Positions 18,084 through 26,108 of a stretch of DNA of 64,000 nucleotides are shown here, piece after piece. A program made the position numbers and the translations under genes. Numbering within the stretch: the first letter of the stretch is position 1; every line of letters begins with the position of its first letter. The notes under the pieces were generated by a model. The model had not been told where the DNA came from. It ran no database searches and saw nothing but the letters and a program-made list of their open reading frames with translations. The stretch comes from Methylomonas methanica. Its GTDB lineage: Bacteria; Pseudomonadota; Gammaproteobacteria; Methylococcales; Methylomonadaceae. The DNA is taken from assembly GCF_001644035.1 (NCBI RefSeq), contig NZ_LUUG01000057.1:51165-115164 (forward strand), given 5' to 3'.

Positions 18084-19276
18084 AACACCACGCTGCTGGG
18101 AATATTCACCAGTCTCTGCGCCAAGCGCTGGGATTCCGGTAAACCGTCATGCTGGCATTGGCTGTACATTGGTAAGCTGGACATCAACTCCCACAACGGC
18201 CGAGTCATCACCCCTTGAGCGTTGCTGTCGGTCAAAAACTGCTCGCGCTCGCCAGCGTCGTTGAGCAATAGTGCATTTAACCAATAATTCGACTGGGCGC
18301 CATTTGGTTCTTGGACAATCTCAACGCCGGCGCGCCTGCTCCAGGTAATGTAACGTTCGGCTAGTTCGCGCTTACGCTGGATAAACAAGGGCATCTGCTC
18401 GAGTTGGGCCAACCCCAGCGCTGCATTCAGATTAGGCATCCGGTAGTTGTAGCCGATTTGATCGTGCGTGAATTTCCAAGCATGCGGCAGTTTGGCGGTG
18501 GTAGTCAGATGTTTGGCTTGCCGAGCCAGCTCGTCATCATCAGTCAGTATCATACCGCCGCCGCCGGTGGTGATGATTTTGTTACCGTTGAAACTCAGCA
18601 CACCCAATTTGCCAAAGGTACCGCAATGTTTCGCCGGCGTAGGTGCGAATTCATTCGCACTCGCAGCCGACGGGTCGAATGAATTCGACCCTACAATACA
18701 ACTGCCCAGCGCTTCGGCAGCATCTTCGACGACGGGAATTTGATACTGATTACAGACCTGCAACAATGTAGCCATGTCGCACGGATGACCAAAGGTATGC
18801 ATAGGCAGACAAGCGGCTATGCGCTTGCCGCTAAGTTTGTTCCAGACGCCGTCCTCACGCAATTCGGCAAATTCGGCGAGAAAATCCGCCAGCGCCTGCG
18901 CTGATAACCCCAGCGTCGCCGTGTCAACATCCACAAACACCGGCTCGGCACCACAGTAATGAATCGCGTTGCAGGTCGCAACAAAGGTCACAGCCTGAGT
19001 AAGCACTTCTTCGCCCGGCTTAACGCCTGCCAACAACAGCGCCACATGTAACGCGGAAGTGCCGTTGACAGCGGCAATCGCATGCTTCGCTCCGGTGTAT
19101 TCGGCTATTTTGGTTTCAAATTGGCTGACATAGGGGCCAACGCTAGACACGAAAGTGCTGTCGATCACATCCAGCAGATACTGCTTTTCATTGCCGGCAA
19201 AGCGCGGCTCGTGTAGCGGAATAAAATCATTAGTTTGATAAATCTCGCGGACCAGGCGGATAAAACTGTCAAACAT
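18080..19276 (-). CDS. legC: PLP aminotransferase LegC with in-frame palindromic insert
   Basis: Transfers an amino group to C4 of the 4-keto-6-deoxy sugar made by LegB. 398 residues, DegT/DnrJ family; PLP Lys233 in SFNGNKIITTGGGGM, with NGTSALHVALLLAGV, TFVATCNAIHYCGAEPVFVDVD and EDAAEALGS. About 20 extra residues (195-213) between EALGS and GTFGKLG are encoded by a 56-bp palindromic DNA element (18639-18694) that keeps the frame. In relatives this spot is a short loop just before the PLP lysine strand. The protein otherwise appears complete, so it is probably active. Overlaps legB by 8 nt. Confidence 0.9.
   Translation of the reverse strand: MFDSFIRLVREIYQTNDFIPLHEPRFAGNEKQYLLDVIDSTFVSSVGPYVSQFETKIAEYTGAKHAIAAVNGTSALHVALLLAGVKPGEEVLTQAVTFVATCNAIHYCGAEPVFVDVDTATLGLSAQALADFLAEFAELREDGVWNKLSGKRIAACLPMHTFGHPCDMATLLQVCNQYQIPVVEDAAEALGSCIVGSNSFDPSAASANEFAPTPAKHCGTFGKLGVLSFNGNKIITTGGGGMILTDDDELARQAKHLTTTAKLPHAWKFTHDQIGYNYRMPNLNAALGLAQLEQMPLFIQRKRELAERYITWSRRAGVEIVQEPNGAQSNYWLNALLLNDAGEREQFLTDSNAQGVMTRPLWELMSSLPMYSQCQHDGLPESQRLAQRLVNIPSSVVL
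18639..18694. repeat. 56-bp double-palindrome element inside legC
   Basis: Two perfect hairpins: arms GTGCGAA/TTCGCAC at 18643-18660 and arms GGGTCGAAT/ATTCGACCC at 18672-18691, joined by 11 bp and bounded by GTAGG and CCTAC, so the whole also forms an imperfect inverted repeat. Both halves share the core CGAATTCATTCG or its complement. It codes for VGSNSFDPSAASANEFAPT in the legC frame. Structure resembles REP-like or miniature inverted-repeat elements. It is the only copy in the window. Confidence 0.8.
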
Positions 19277-20249
19277 TGTAAATATCCGCTTTGTATCTTT
19301 TCAGGTTGTCAGCGCTGCCGAACCAAGCCACGGTGCGGCGCAAACCTTCTTCCAAACTCACTTGTGGCGCAAAATTCGTCAGTTGCTTGATCTTGCTGTT
19401 GTCGCACCACAAGCGGTTCACTTCCGATTTTTCCGGCCTCAGCCTTTGCTCATCAACCAAAAACTCGACATCGCTACCCATGATGCCTTTAATCAGATTT
19501 AACGTTTCGCCAACCGAGATTTCGAAGTTCGAGCCGATATTGACCGTTTCGCCTATGGCTTGCTCCGCTTCGGCCAAGGCGATAAAGCCCCGGCAGGTAT
19601 CTTCCACGTAATTGAAGTCGCGGGTCGGCGAGGCATCGCCGAGTTGAATCTGCTTTTTACCGTTAGCAATCTGGGTGATGATGGTCGGAATCACCGCCCG
19701 CGCCGATTGCCTCGGACCATAGGTATTGAACGGCCGAGCTATGGTCAACGGCAGATTGAAGGCATTGAAAAAACTCATCGCCATTGCGTCAGCAGCGATT
19801 TTCGACGCGCTGTAGGGCGACTGGGGTTGTAACGGATGCTTCTCGTCTATCGGCACATATTGCGCAGTGCCGTACACTTCGCTGGTGGAGGTGTGAATCA
19901 CTCGCGCGACGCCATTGTCCCGCGCCGCCTGACAAATATTCAGGGTGCCGCGGACATTGGTATCGACATAACTGTCCGGGGCCTGATACGAGTATGGGAT
20001 GGCGATCAACGCCGCCAGATGATACACGGTGTCGATATCACGGCAGGCAAGCCGGCAAAACTGCGGGTCGCGGACATCGCCGCAAATCACTTCAATCTCG
20101 TGTTTACAGGCCGCATCCTCCAGCCAACCCCAATTGTTGAAGGAGTTGTACTGCGCCAGCGCCCGCACCTGAAAGCCGCGCGCCACCAACATTTCAGTAA
20201 GATGCGAGCCGATAAAACCGTCGGCGCCAGTGACTAAAACCTTGTTCAT
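19269..20249 (-). CDS. legB: NDP-GlcNAc 4,6-dehydratase LegB
   Basis: Extended short-chain dehydrogenase of 326 residues that forms the 4-keto-6-deoxy intermediate using bound NAD. Rossmann motif VTGADGFIGSHL, HLAALIAIPYSYQAPDSY, STSEVYGTA and the YSASK catalytic Tyr-Lys pair (about residue 147) are present, as is ARPFNTYGPRQSARAVIPT. LegB retains C5 configuration, unlike PseB, and the adjacent LegC supports this branch. ATGA overlap with legF. Confidence 0.9.
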   Translation of the reverse strand: MNKVLVTGADGFIGSHLTEMLVARGFQVRALAQYNSFNNWGWLEDAACKHEIEVICGDVRDPQFCRLACRDIDTVYHLAALIAIPYSYQAPDSYVDTNVRGTLNICQAARDNGVARVIHTSTSEVYGTAQYVPIDEKHPLQPQSPYSASKIAADAMAMSFFNAFNLPLTIARPFNTYGPRQSARAVIPTIITQIANGKKQIQLGDASPTRDFNYVEDTCRGFIALAEAEQAIGETVNIGSNFEISVGETLNLIKGIMGSDVEFLVDEQRLRPEKSEVNRLWCDNSKIKQLTNFAPQVSLEEGLRRTVAWFGSADNLKRYKADIYNV

Positions 20250-20947
20250 ACCAGTCCTTGTTTAATAAAAGCCTCCGCGATAGCCCAGTCTTCTTCGGTG
20301 TCTATATCCAGACTTTGGATTGCATTCATGATCAGCGGCATTGTTCTTTCGGGATAAAACGATTTATGTTCGAGCAGGTGCATGGTTTTGCAGCAATACA
20401 TCGCACCATTGGGTGTCAATAAGGGTTGGACCTGCTGACGCGTAGTCTGGACCGGCTTGGCCTTGTTCAGCGGCGACAAAAAACCGGCATCGCAACGAAA
20501 CAGTGTGCTCAAGTCGCGGTGGATTTCTTTGCAAGCAACCACCGCATCGGCTGTTCCCGACTCCAGCATGGTCCACGCCTGATGGATTATAGCCGGGGAA
20601 CGGAAAGGGGACGTCGGTTGTAGCCACATTAGCTGGTCCGGTAAATAGCCATACGCTTGTTGAAACCAAAGCAAAGCATGTTCTACAACCTGGAGGGCCG
20701 ATGCGGTATCCGTCGCGCAATCATCGGGACGAATAAATGGCGCTTCCAGGCCTATTTGCGCGGCCACCTCTACATATTTCTGCGAATCGGTCGATAAGAT
20801 GCTCAGACAACCGGGCAAACTAGCTTGCGCTATCGCTTGCGCGGTCCAGGCAAGCAACGGTTTGCCGCCGAGTAACTTGATATTTTTATCCGGCAAGCCT
20901 TTTGAGCCGCTCCGAGCCGGAACGACAACGAGTGTGTTAATTTGCAT
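20246..20947 (-). CDS. legF: CMP-legionaminic acid synthetase (NeuA/LegF family)
   Basis: Cytidylyltransferase that activates the nonulosonic acid with CTP. 233 residues; N-terminal VVPARSGSKGLPDKNIKLLGGKPLLAWT is the family nucleotide signature (ARSGSKGLPDKN), with LSTDSQKY, WLQPTSPFRSP and the C-terminal LDIDTEEDWAIAE. First gene of the operon, 77 bp downstream of a sigma-28-like -10 element. Members of this family act on Neu5Ac, Pse or Leg; the neighbours favour Leg. Confidence 0.88.
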   Translation of the reverse strand: MQINTLVVVPARSGSKGLPDKNIKLLGGKPLLAWTAQAIAQASLPGCLSILSTDSQKYVEVAAQIGLEAPFIRPDDCATDTASALQVVEHALLWFQQAYGYLPDQLMWLQPTSPFRSPAIIHQAWTMLESGTADAVVACKEIHRDLSTLFRCDAGFLSPLNKAKPVQTTRQQVQPLLTPNGAMYCCKTMHLLEHKSFYPERTMPLIMNAIQSLDIDTEEDWAIAEAFIKQGLV

Positions 20948-21023
20948 TCCCGTGGTTTAATTTGTCTTGAAGAATTGGAACTGTACATAAGAATAGACCA
21001 ATCTGCTTTAGCTTTCGGGTCCG

Positions 21024-21050
21024 CTATCGGCCCCATCAAAACTGGATTTG
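21024..21050 (-). promoter_or_regulatory. Sigma-28-like promoter for the leg operon
   Basis: Minus strand CAAATCCA, 11 bp, GCCGATAG, 77 bp before the legF start. The -10 matches seven of eight bases and the -35 core TAAA three of four, with the exact FliA spacing. It lies in the divergent gap with the glycosyltransferase at 21064. Confidence 0.65.
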
Positions 21051-21063
21051 ATACGCTGCAATT

Positions 21064-22215
21064 ATGACTTCGCGACGCTTACGCGCGGCAATATTCATGC
21101 CTCGCGCCAACACATTCTACTTATCTTTATTATTCGGTTTAAAAAGAGGCCTGGAACAACACAACGTCGAAGTGTTTGCCTCCGTCAGCCATTATGACGA
21201 ACCCTGCCTGCTGGAATTTTGCCATCAGTTCAAACCCGATCTGATCTTTGAAATGAACCGTGCCCGCAGTGCCTTACCCAATCTGCCGGCCCACATCAAG
21301 CACATCGCCTGGATTGTGGACACCCTGGGCCATACCGTAGATTACTACCATGGCAGCGACATAACCTATTTTTTCGGCGGCAATTGGAAACGCGCGTTTA
21401 CTGCCGACGGTGGTTTGGTGGACTGGTTGCCGCCGGGTACCTGTGAAACTAGTTATAGCTTTCAACCGCAACCACCGATCTCGGATTTTTCGTTTGTCGG
21501 CCATATTCCCAAACCCTGGACCGAGGAAGAGTTGTCGCGAGAAATTTGCCGATATCAACAAGAACCCATCAACTTCGGCAGGCTGCACGACGAACTGATC
21601 GATTATTGGCAAAACATCAGTTTCGAAAACTTTGAGAACATAACTTATCTAAACTCTGCTTACCAATTGATCGAAGAACGTTACGGCCATACGGTGGAGA
21701 TCGCCGATCAAAGGCTACGCTACGATCTGGGCTGTCGCATGATCAGACTACGAAATCGTCATCAGTTGATGTCTCTAGTCCTGGAAAACTCGGCGTCAGT
21801 GAGGATTTACGGCTCGGAAAATTGGAAGGACTGGCCGCAATACCGCCCTCACTATCATCACTTTGTCGACCACAGTTATGAGTTAAAGCAAATTTATCAG
21901 TCCACCAAATTGAATCTGCATGAAGGTGTTGGCCCGCATTTTCGGGTATTTGATGCCATGTCGGCCGGTGGCCTGATGTTCGTAAAGCGGACACCGGACG
22001 ATAAAGCGGAGGGCGGCATCCTGGAAATCTTCGAACCTTTCGTGCATTACGTGCCGTTTTCGGAACACGATTTAGCCGAACACGCCGAGAAATATTTGCA
22101 CGACGCACAAGCTCGACAAATAATCGTCACCAACGCCGCCCAACAAATCCAGGCCAAACATACCTGGACTCAGCGTGCCGCCAAGATCATCAAGGACTAT
22201 TACCATGTGGTCTGA
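21064..22215 (+). CDS. CgeB-type glycosyltransferase
   Basis: 383 residues, GT-B type; the C-terminal half resembles the CgeB/Glyco_trans_1_2 family. Motifs: IFEMNRARSALP, GSDITYFFGGNW, WLPPGTCE, FSFVGHIPKPWTEEELSR, and the donor-site region KLNLHEGVGPHFRVFDAMSAGGLMF (about 280-303) in two parts. A paralogue at 28193-29365 shares all of these (GSDITY, PPGTC, FSFIGHIPQPWT, NLHDG, HFRAIDCMASGGLL). First gene of a four-gene plus-strand unit. Sugar and acceptor unknown; a role in the flagellar or surface glycan is inferred from the neighbours. Confidence 0.78.
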   Translation: MTSRRLRAAIFMPRANTFYLSLLFGLKRGLEQHNVEVFASVSHYDEPCLLEFCHQFKPDLIFEMNRARSALPNLPAHIKHIAWIVDTLGHTVDYYHGSDITYFFGGNWKRAFTADGGLVDWLPPGTCETSYSFQPQPPISDFSFVGHIPKPWTEEELSREICRYQQEPINFGRLHDELIDYWQNISFENFENITYLNSAYQLIEERYGHTVEIADQRLRYDLGCRMIRLRNRHQLMSLVLENSASVRIYGSENWKDWPQYRPHYHHFVDHSYELKQIYQSTKLNLHEGVGPHFRVFDAMSAGGLMFVKRTPDDKAEGGILEIFEPFVHYVPFSEHDLAEHAEKYLHDAQARQIIVTNAAQQIQAKHTWTQRAAKIIKDYYHVV

Positions 22216-23290
22216 TCCCGAACTACCGGCACAGTTGGCTATGACCGAGTTTTACGCCGAACATGTACACAGCCATATCCACGCCGATCCGCAGCAGACT
22301 TTGCAAAAGTATCGACGCAGAATTTGCTCCGAACTGGCCAAATTCGATATTTCGATAGAACAACTCCGCGACAAAACCATACTCGATATCGGTTCGGGCT
22401 GGCAGGCCATCGTCTTCCAGGAACTGGGTTGCCGGCAGGTTTACCACCTGGATATCAATTCCAAACACGTCGATTTTCTAAATCGTTACATCGCTGAAAA
22501 CGGCATAAAAAATATTATCAGTGAACAAGCTGATATCAGCTGCTCGCTGGGTTCCGCGCAACACATTGATCTGGCCTTCGTCGCCGGGGTTTATCATCAC
22601 CTAGCAGACCGCGAAGGCTTTCTCGGCAAACTATTGCCGAACATGGCCGCAAACAGCGACATTTTATTCAGGGTTTACCGCGCCGGAACCTGGAGCCGCT
22701 GGCTGGTGGCAATGTTAAGAACCGCCAGCATCGGCAGATTAACGCCGGAACAGCTGCTAAGCGCTTACCGCCTGTTACATCCCTACGCACTGGACAATCA
22801 GTTTGTCGGCGACTTGATTGATGACCTGTTGACCCCGCAATGGCTAGCATTTCGGCCACAGCAATTCATCGCCGATGCCGAACGACTAAAGTTACAGTGG
22901 CAGTGTTCGGCTGCGGCATTTGACTTCGATTTCTCGGACCAGGACGAAAACTTTCGCGTGAAATGGCATATAGACGACCCTGTCGCGATCAACCTAAGCA
23001 ACCGGCTAATCGCAACCGGCCAAGCCCTTACCGAGAACGCTATGCCTACACCGGAAATCGCCGAGCTGGCCGGCAAATTGACCAAGCTTTTGACAAGCCT
23101 TAGCCATTACCCCGGGCGCGACGCGGCCACCGTACTCGTAGCATTGTATTTTTTGGTCAGAAAGCACCGCGGCGTCGATGCCTATCGCGGGCAAATCGCC
23201 GATGCCACATCCAATCCCAACCTGGCGGATTGGCGTATCGCGCAATTAGACGCCTCGTTAACCTATTTCCGCGACTGGCTTAGCCAATGA
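22205..23290 (+). CDS. SAM-dependent methyltransferase
   Basis: 361 residues from the ATG at 22205, which overlaps the glycosyltransferase by 11 nt; an ATG at 22241 is an alternative. Class I methyltransferase domain (about 50-190): ILDIGSGWQAIVFQELG is the SAM-binding glycine loop, followed by VYHLDINSKHVDFLN and IDLAFVAGVYHHLADREGFL. The C-terminal 170 residues are of unknown function. In a cluster with carbamoyl- and glycosyltransferases it probably methylates a sugar or lipid-linked glycan; the acceptor cannot be read. Confidence 0.78.
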   Translation: MWSDPELPAQLAMTEFYAEHVHSHIHADPQQTLQKYRRRICSELAKFDISIEQLRDKTILDIGSGWQAIVFQELGCRQVYHLDINSKHVDFLNRYIAENGIKNIISEQADISCSLGSAQHIDLAFVAGVYHHLADREGFLGKLLPNMAANSDILFRVYRAGTWSRWLVAMLRTASIGRLTPEQLLSAYRLLHPYALDNQFVGDLIDDLLTPQWLAFRPQQFIADAERLKLQWQCSAAAFDFDFSDQDENFRVKWHIDDPVAINLSNRLIATGQALTENAMPTPEIAELAGKLTKLLTSLSHYPGRDAATVLVALYFLVRKHRGVDAYRGQIADATSNPNLADWRIAQLDASLTYFRDWLSQ

Positions 23291-24987
23291 ATATACTGGG
23301 CATTACCTCCGGCAGCGAAAGCGGCGTTTGCCTGTTTCAGAATGGTCGAATAGTTTTGGCGGTGAGTGAAGAACGTTTAACTCGCAAAAAATTTGACGAT
23401 AGTTTTCCCGCGTGCTCAATAGCCTGGATCCTGCAAGAAACTGGCTTGTTGTGCAGCGATATTGACTTGATCTGTTACGGCTTCAGTCAAGACTTTGCTG
23501 ACAGCGATGCCGAACAAGCCTATATCGACAGCTTACTGTCAGCGGAAACCACTACCGACGAAACCACTCGCGCCATCATCAGGCAACGCGTCGAAACCGA
23601 ACGGCAAATCGACAAAACCAAACGCCGGGCATTTTTCGCGGCAATCCGCGACCTGTTTCCGGCTACGCCGATTTACAATTGCAGCCACCACCAATCCCAT
23701 CAGGCAGCGGCTTTTGCACCATCGCCATTTGCCCAGGCACTCGTAATTACCGCCGACGGCCGCGGCGACTTTAAATCGCTGACCATTAGCCACGGCGACC
23801 GCAGCAACGGTATCAAAGAGCTCTATGCCAGCCCTAGTTGGCGCAGCCTGGGTTATTTTTATGGCCGCATCACCCATTTGTGCGGCTTCAGCGCCAATCG
23901 CCATGAGGGCAAAGTCACCGGCTTGGCCGCTTTAGGCGATCCACAAGCCGCGCAAGACTTTATCGGGCAGATCATTCGTTTGGAGGATGAGGTAATTTGT
24001 CCGGCGTTCGGCGAGCTCTACACCCCGTTTTTCAGCAATTATTCGGCGGCATTGACCGGACAGGCAGCGCGCTTCAAACGCGACGATTTGGCCGCCGCCG
24101 CGCAGCAACAGCTGGAGAATATCGTCTGCCGCTTAATCGAAAAACACGCCAAATCCACCGGCTTAAAGCAAATCTGCTTGGCAGGCGGCGTCTTTGCCAA
24201 CGTTAAATTAAACCAGAAAATCCGTCAGCTAGACTGTGTCGACGAGGTATTCATCTATCCAGCCATGAGCGATGCCGGCATCTGTGCCGGCAGTGTTTAT
24301 CATTACTTGTTGAGTAAGGCGGAAGTTCCGGCCTTACTTGATCATGTCTATCTGGGCCCAAAGTGCGAACTATCGACCGATGCCAATGCCTGGCTCAAAC
24401 ATGGCGTTCGCGCAGTGGTCGAAGTCAATGCAATCGAAAAGCTGATAAGCATTCTGCAGAACCAGGCTATCGTCGGCCTCGTATCGGGTCGCAGCGAATT
24501 CGGCCCCCGGGCCTTGGGGCATAGAAGTATTTTGGCCTCGGCGCGGGATAGAAATATCACTGCCAAAATCAATCATAGCTTGCAACGCGATGATTTCATG
24601 CCTTTTGCACCCAGCATAGCGGAAGACCTAGCGGACCGTTGCCTACAAAATTATCAGAACACCTGTTTATCCGCTGAATTTATGACGCTGAGTTTTCCGG
24701 TTACCGCTGAGTTCAGCTTAAATTCACCCGCAGCAATTCATGTAGACCACACCGTCAGGCCGCAGATCGTCACCCGGAAAGCCAACCCATTTTTTTATGA
24801 TTTGTTGATGGCCTGGCACGAAAAAACCGGTGGGCTATGCCTATTGAATACGTCTTTCAATATGCACGAAGACCCCATCGTTAACAGTGCCGAAGGCATC
24901 ATCAAAGCGCTCGAACATGGCGCTGTTGATTGGGTATTTAGCCTACCCAATCTATTTCTGAGTTATTCACAAGACGTTATGAAATGA
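23287..24987 (+). CDS. O-carbamoyltransferase, NodU/CmcH family
   Basis: 566 residues. N-terminal Kae1-like ASKHA domain (1-350): NILGITSGSESGVCLF, AVSEERLTRKKFD, NCSHHQSHQAAAF (metal-binding His residues), ITADGRGD and AGGVFANVKLNQ. C-terminal YrdC-like domain (about 375-560): GRSEFGPRALGHRSILA and LLNTSFNMHEDPIV. The family makes carbamoyl-adenylate from carbamoyl phosphate and ATP and carbamoylates a hydroxyl of a sugar (NodU on Nod factors) or antibiotic. Here a carbamoylated glycan is likely. ATGA overlaps on both sides show tight coupling. Confidence 0.9.
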   Translation: MNILGITSGSESGVCLFQNGRIVLAVSEERLTRKKFDDSFPACSIAWILQETGLLCSDIDLICYGFSQDFADSDAEQAYIDSLLSAETTTDETTRAIIRQRVETERQIDKTKRRAFFAAIRDLFPATPIYNCSHHQSHQAAAFAPSPFAQALVITADGRGDFKSLTISHGDRSNGIKELYASPSWRSLGYFYGRITHLCGFSANRHEGKVTGLAALGDPQAAQDFIGQIIRLEDEVICPAFGELYTPFFSNYSAALTGQAARFKRDDLAAAAQQQLENIVCRLIEKHAKSTGLKQICLAGGVFANVKLNQKIRQLDCVDEVFIYPAMSDAGICAGSVYHYLLSKAEVPALLDHVYLGPKCELSTDANAWLKHGVRAVVEVNAIEKLISILQNQAIVGLVSGRSEFGPRALGHRSILASARDRNITAKINHSLQRDDFMPFAPSIAEDLADRCLQNYQNTCLSAEFMTLSFPVTAEFSLNSPAAIHVDHTVRPQIVTRKANPFFYDLLMAWHEKTGGLCLLNTSFNMHEDPIVNSAEGIIKALEHGAVDWVFSLPNLFLSYSQDVMK

Positions 24988-26108
24988 ACAAACCGGCGAC
25001 ATTCTCGGATTTGCAAAATACCGCGAAGCATCACCATTGCATACACCCCTGGGCCGATCTCTGGATCAATGCCGCAGGGCACGTCACCTGCTGCCCGCAA
25101 AACCGTAGCCTCTTCGGTAATATTCATCAACACAGTATCGAACAACTCTGGAATTCGGACGCCGCACAAACTGTTCGAAGGCTGATAGCAGAGGGAGATT
25201 ACATAGCCGCCGGCTGTGAAATCGAGTGTCCCTATTTGCGTGGCCGTAAGGACGCACCAGAGGAGCCGCCGCCAGCGAACGAATTGATTAACTTGGACTT
25301 CGAACTGCCCGTCGCAGAGTCTGCCATGCAGCGCAATATCGCCACGGTCATCGCCGAATACAGCAATAAGTCGCAAGTGCTGTCCGGCTTGCCAATCTAT
25401 GTGGACACCCAGCCGGTATTACGCTGCAATGCCGACTGCATAATGTGTCCGCAACCGCACATGAGCGACATGCGGCATTCGGAGGAAATATTGCAAAAAC
25501 TGGAAACACTGCGAGCAACAGCCAAAGTATTCCGTTGGCAAGGCGGCGAGGTATTCAGCAGCAAGCGCTTTTTCCATTATCTGCATCAATTCGACACGAC
25601 CGACAATCCCGATCTCGTCAAATATGTGATCACCAACGGCAGCCTGCTGACCGAAGAGCGGATTGCCGCGCTGACCGACCATGACAATCCTGTGTTTTTT
25701 CTGCTGTCGATAGACGGCGTTCAGCAATCGACATTCGAAAAAATACGGCTAGGGCTGAGTTACCGGCAAGTGATGGCGACATTGCACTTTTTGGCATCGG
25801 CTCAAGCGACTAATCGGAGCGGCCGTAAACTGGTCCGTTGGAACTATGTGGTGATGAACAGCACCTTGGCTGAGATGCGTACCGCCATAGATCTGGCAGA
25901 TGACTTAAAAGTTGACTTGAATTTTGCTGCGCTGCAAGGCGATTACCCCGAGGAAAACATTTTCCGCTATCCGTTGCACGATATTGATACTTTGCTGGAT
26001 AGATTTGCCGACCTGGCGACTTACAGCAGCAGCAAATCCATTCAGGTAGACGGGCTTTCAGGGCTAAGTTACCGGCTAAGACAACACCTTTCAGAGCCGC
26101 ACGGCTAA
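24984..26108 (+). CDS. Radical SAM protein with N-terminal SPASM-like segment
   Basis: 374 residues with an unusual order. Residues 16-85 look like a SPASM/auxiliary cluster domain (CIHPWADLWINAAGHVTCCPQN, LFGNIHQHSIEQLW, then Cys78 and Cys82), which normally follows the radical SAM core. The core comes after it, with the [4Fe-4S] motif CNADCIMC (Cys148, 152, 155), a GGE-type motif in WQGGEVF and LSIDGVQQSTFEKIRLGLSY. Overlaps the carbamoyltransferase by ATGA. The reaction is unknown; a radical modification of a sugar or peptide in the glycan pathway is inferred. Its stop overlaps the converging epimerase stop. Confidence 0.8.
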   Translation: MNKPATFSDLQNTAKHHHCIHPWADLWINAAGHVTCCPQNRSLFGNIHQHSIEQLWNSDAAQTVRRLIAEGDYIAAGCEIECPYLRGRKDAPEEPPPANELINLDFELPVAESAMQRNIATVIAEYSNKSQVLSGLPIYVDTQPVLRCNADCIMCPQPHMSDMRHSEEILQKLETLRATAKVFRWQGGEVFSSKRFFHYLHQFDTTDNPDLVKYVITNGSLLTEERIAALTDHDNPVFFLLSIDGVQQSTFEKIRLGLSYRQVMATLHFLASAQATNRSGRKLVRWNYVVMNSTLAEMRTAIDLADDLKVDLNFAALQGDYPEENIFRYPLHDIDTLLDRFADLATYSSSKSIQVDGLSGLSYRLRQHLSEPHG

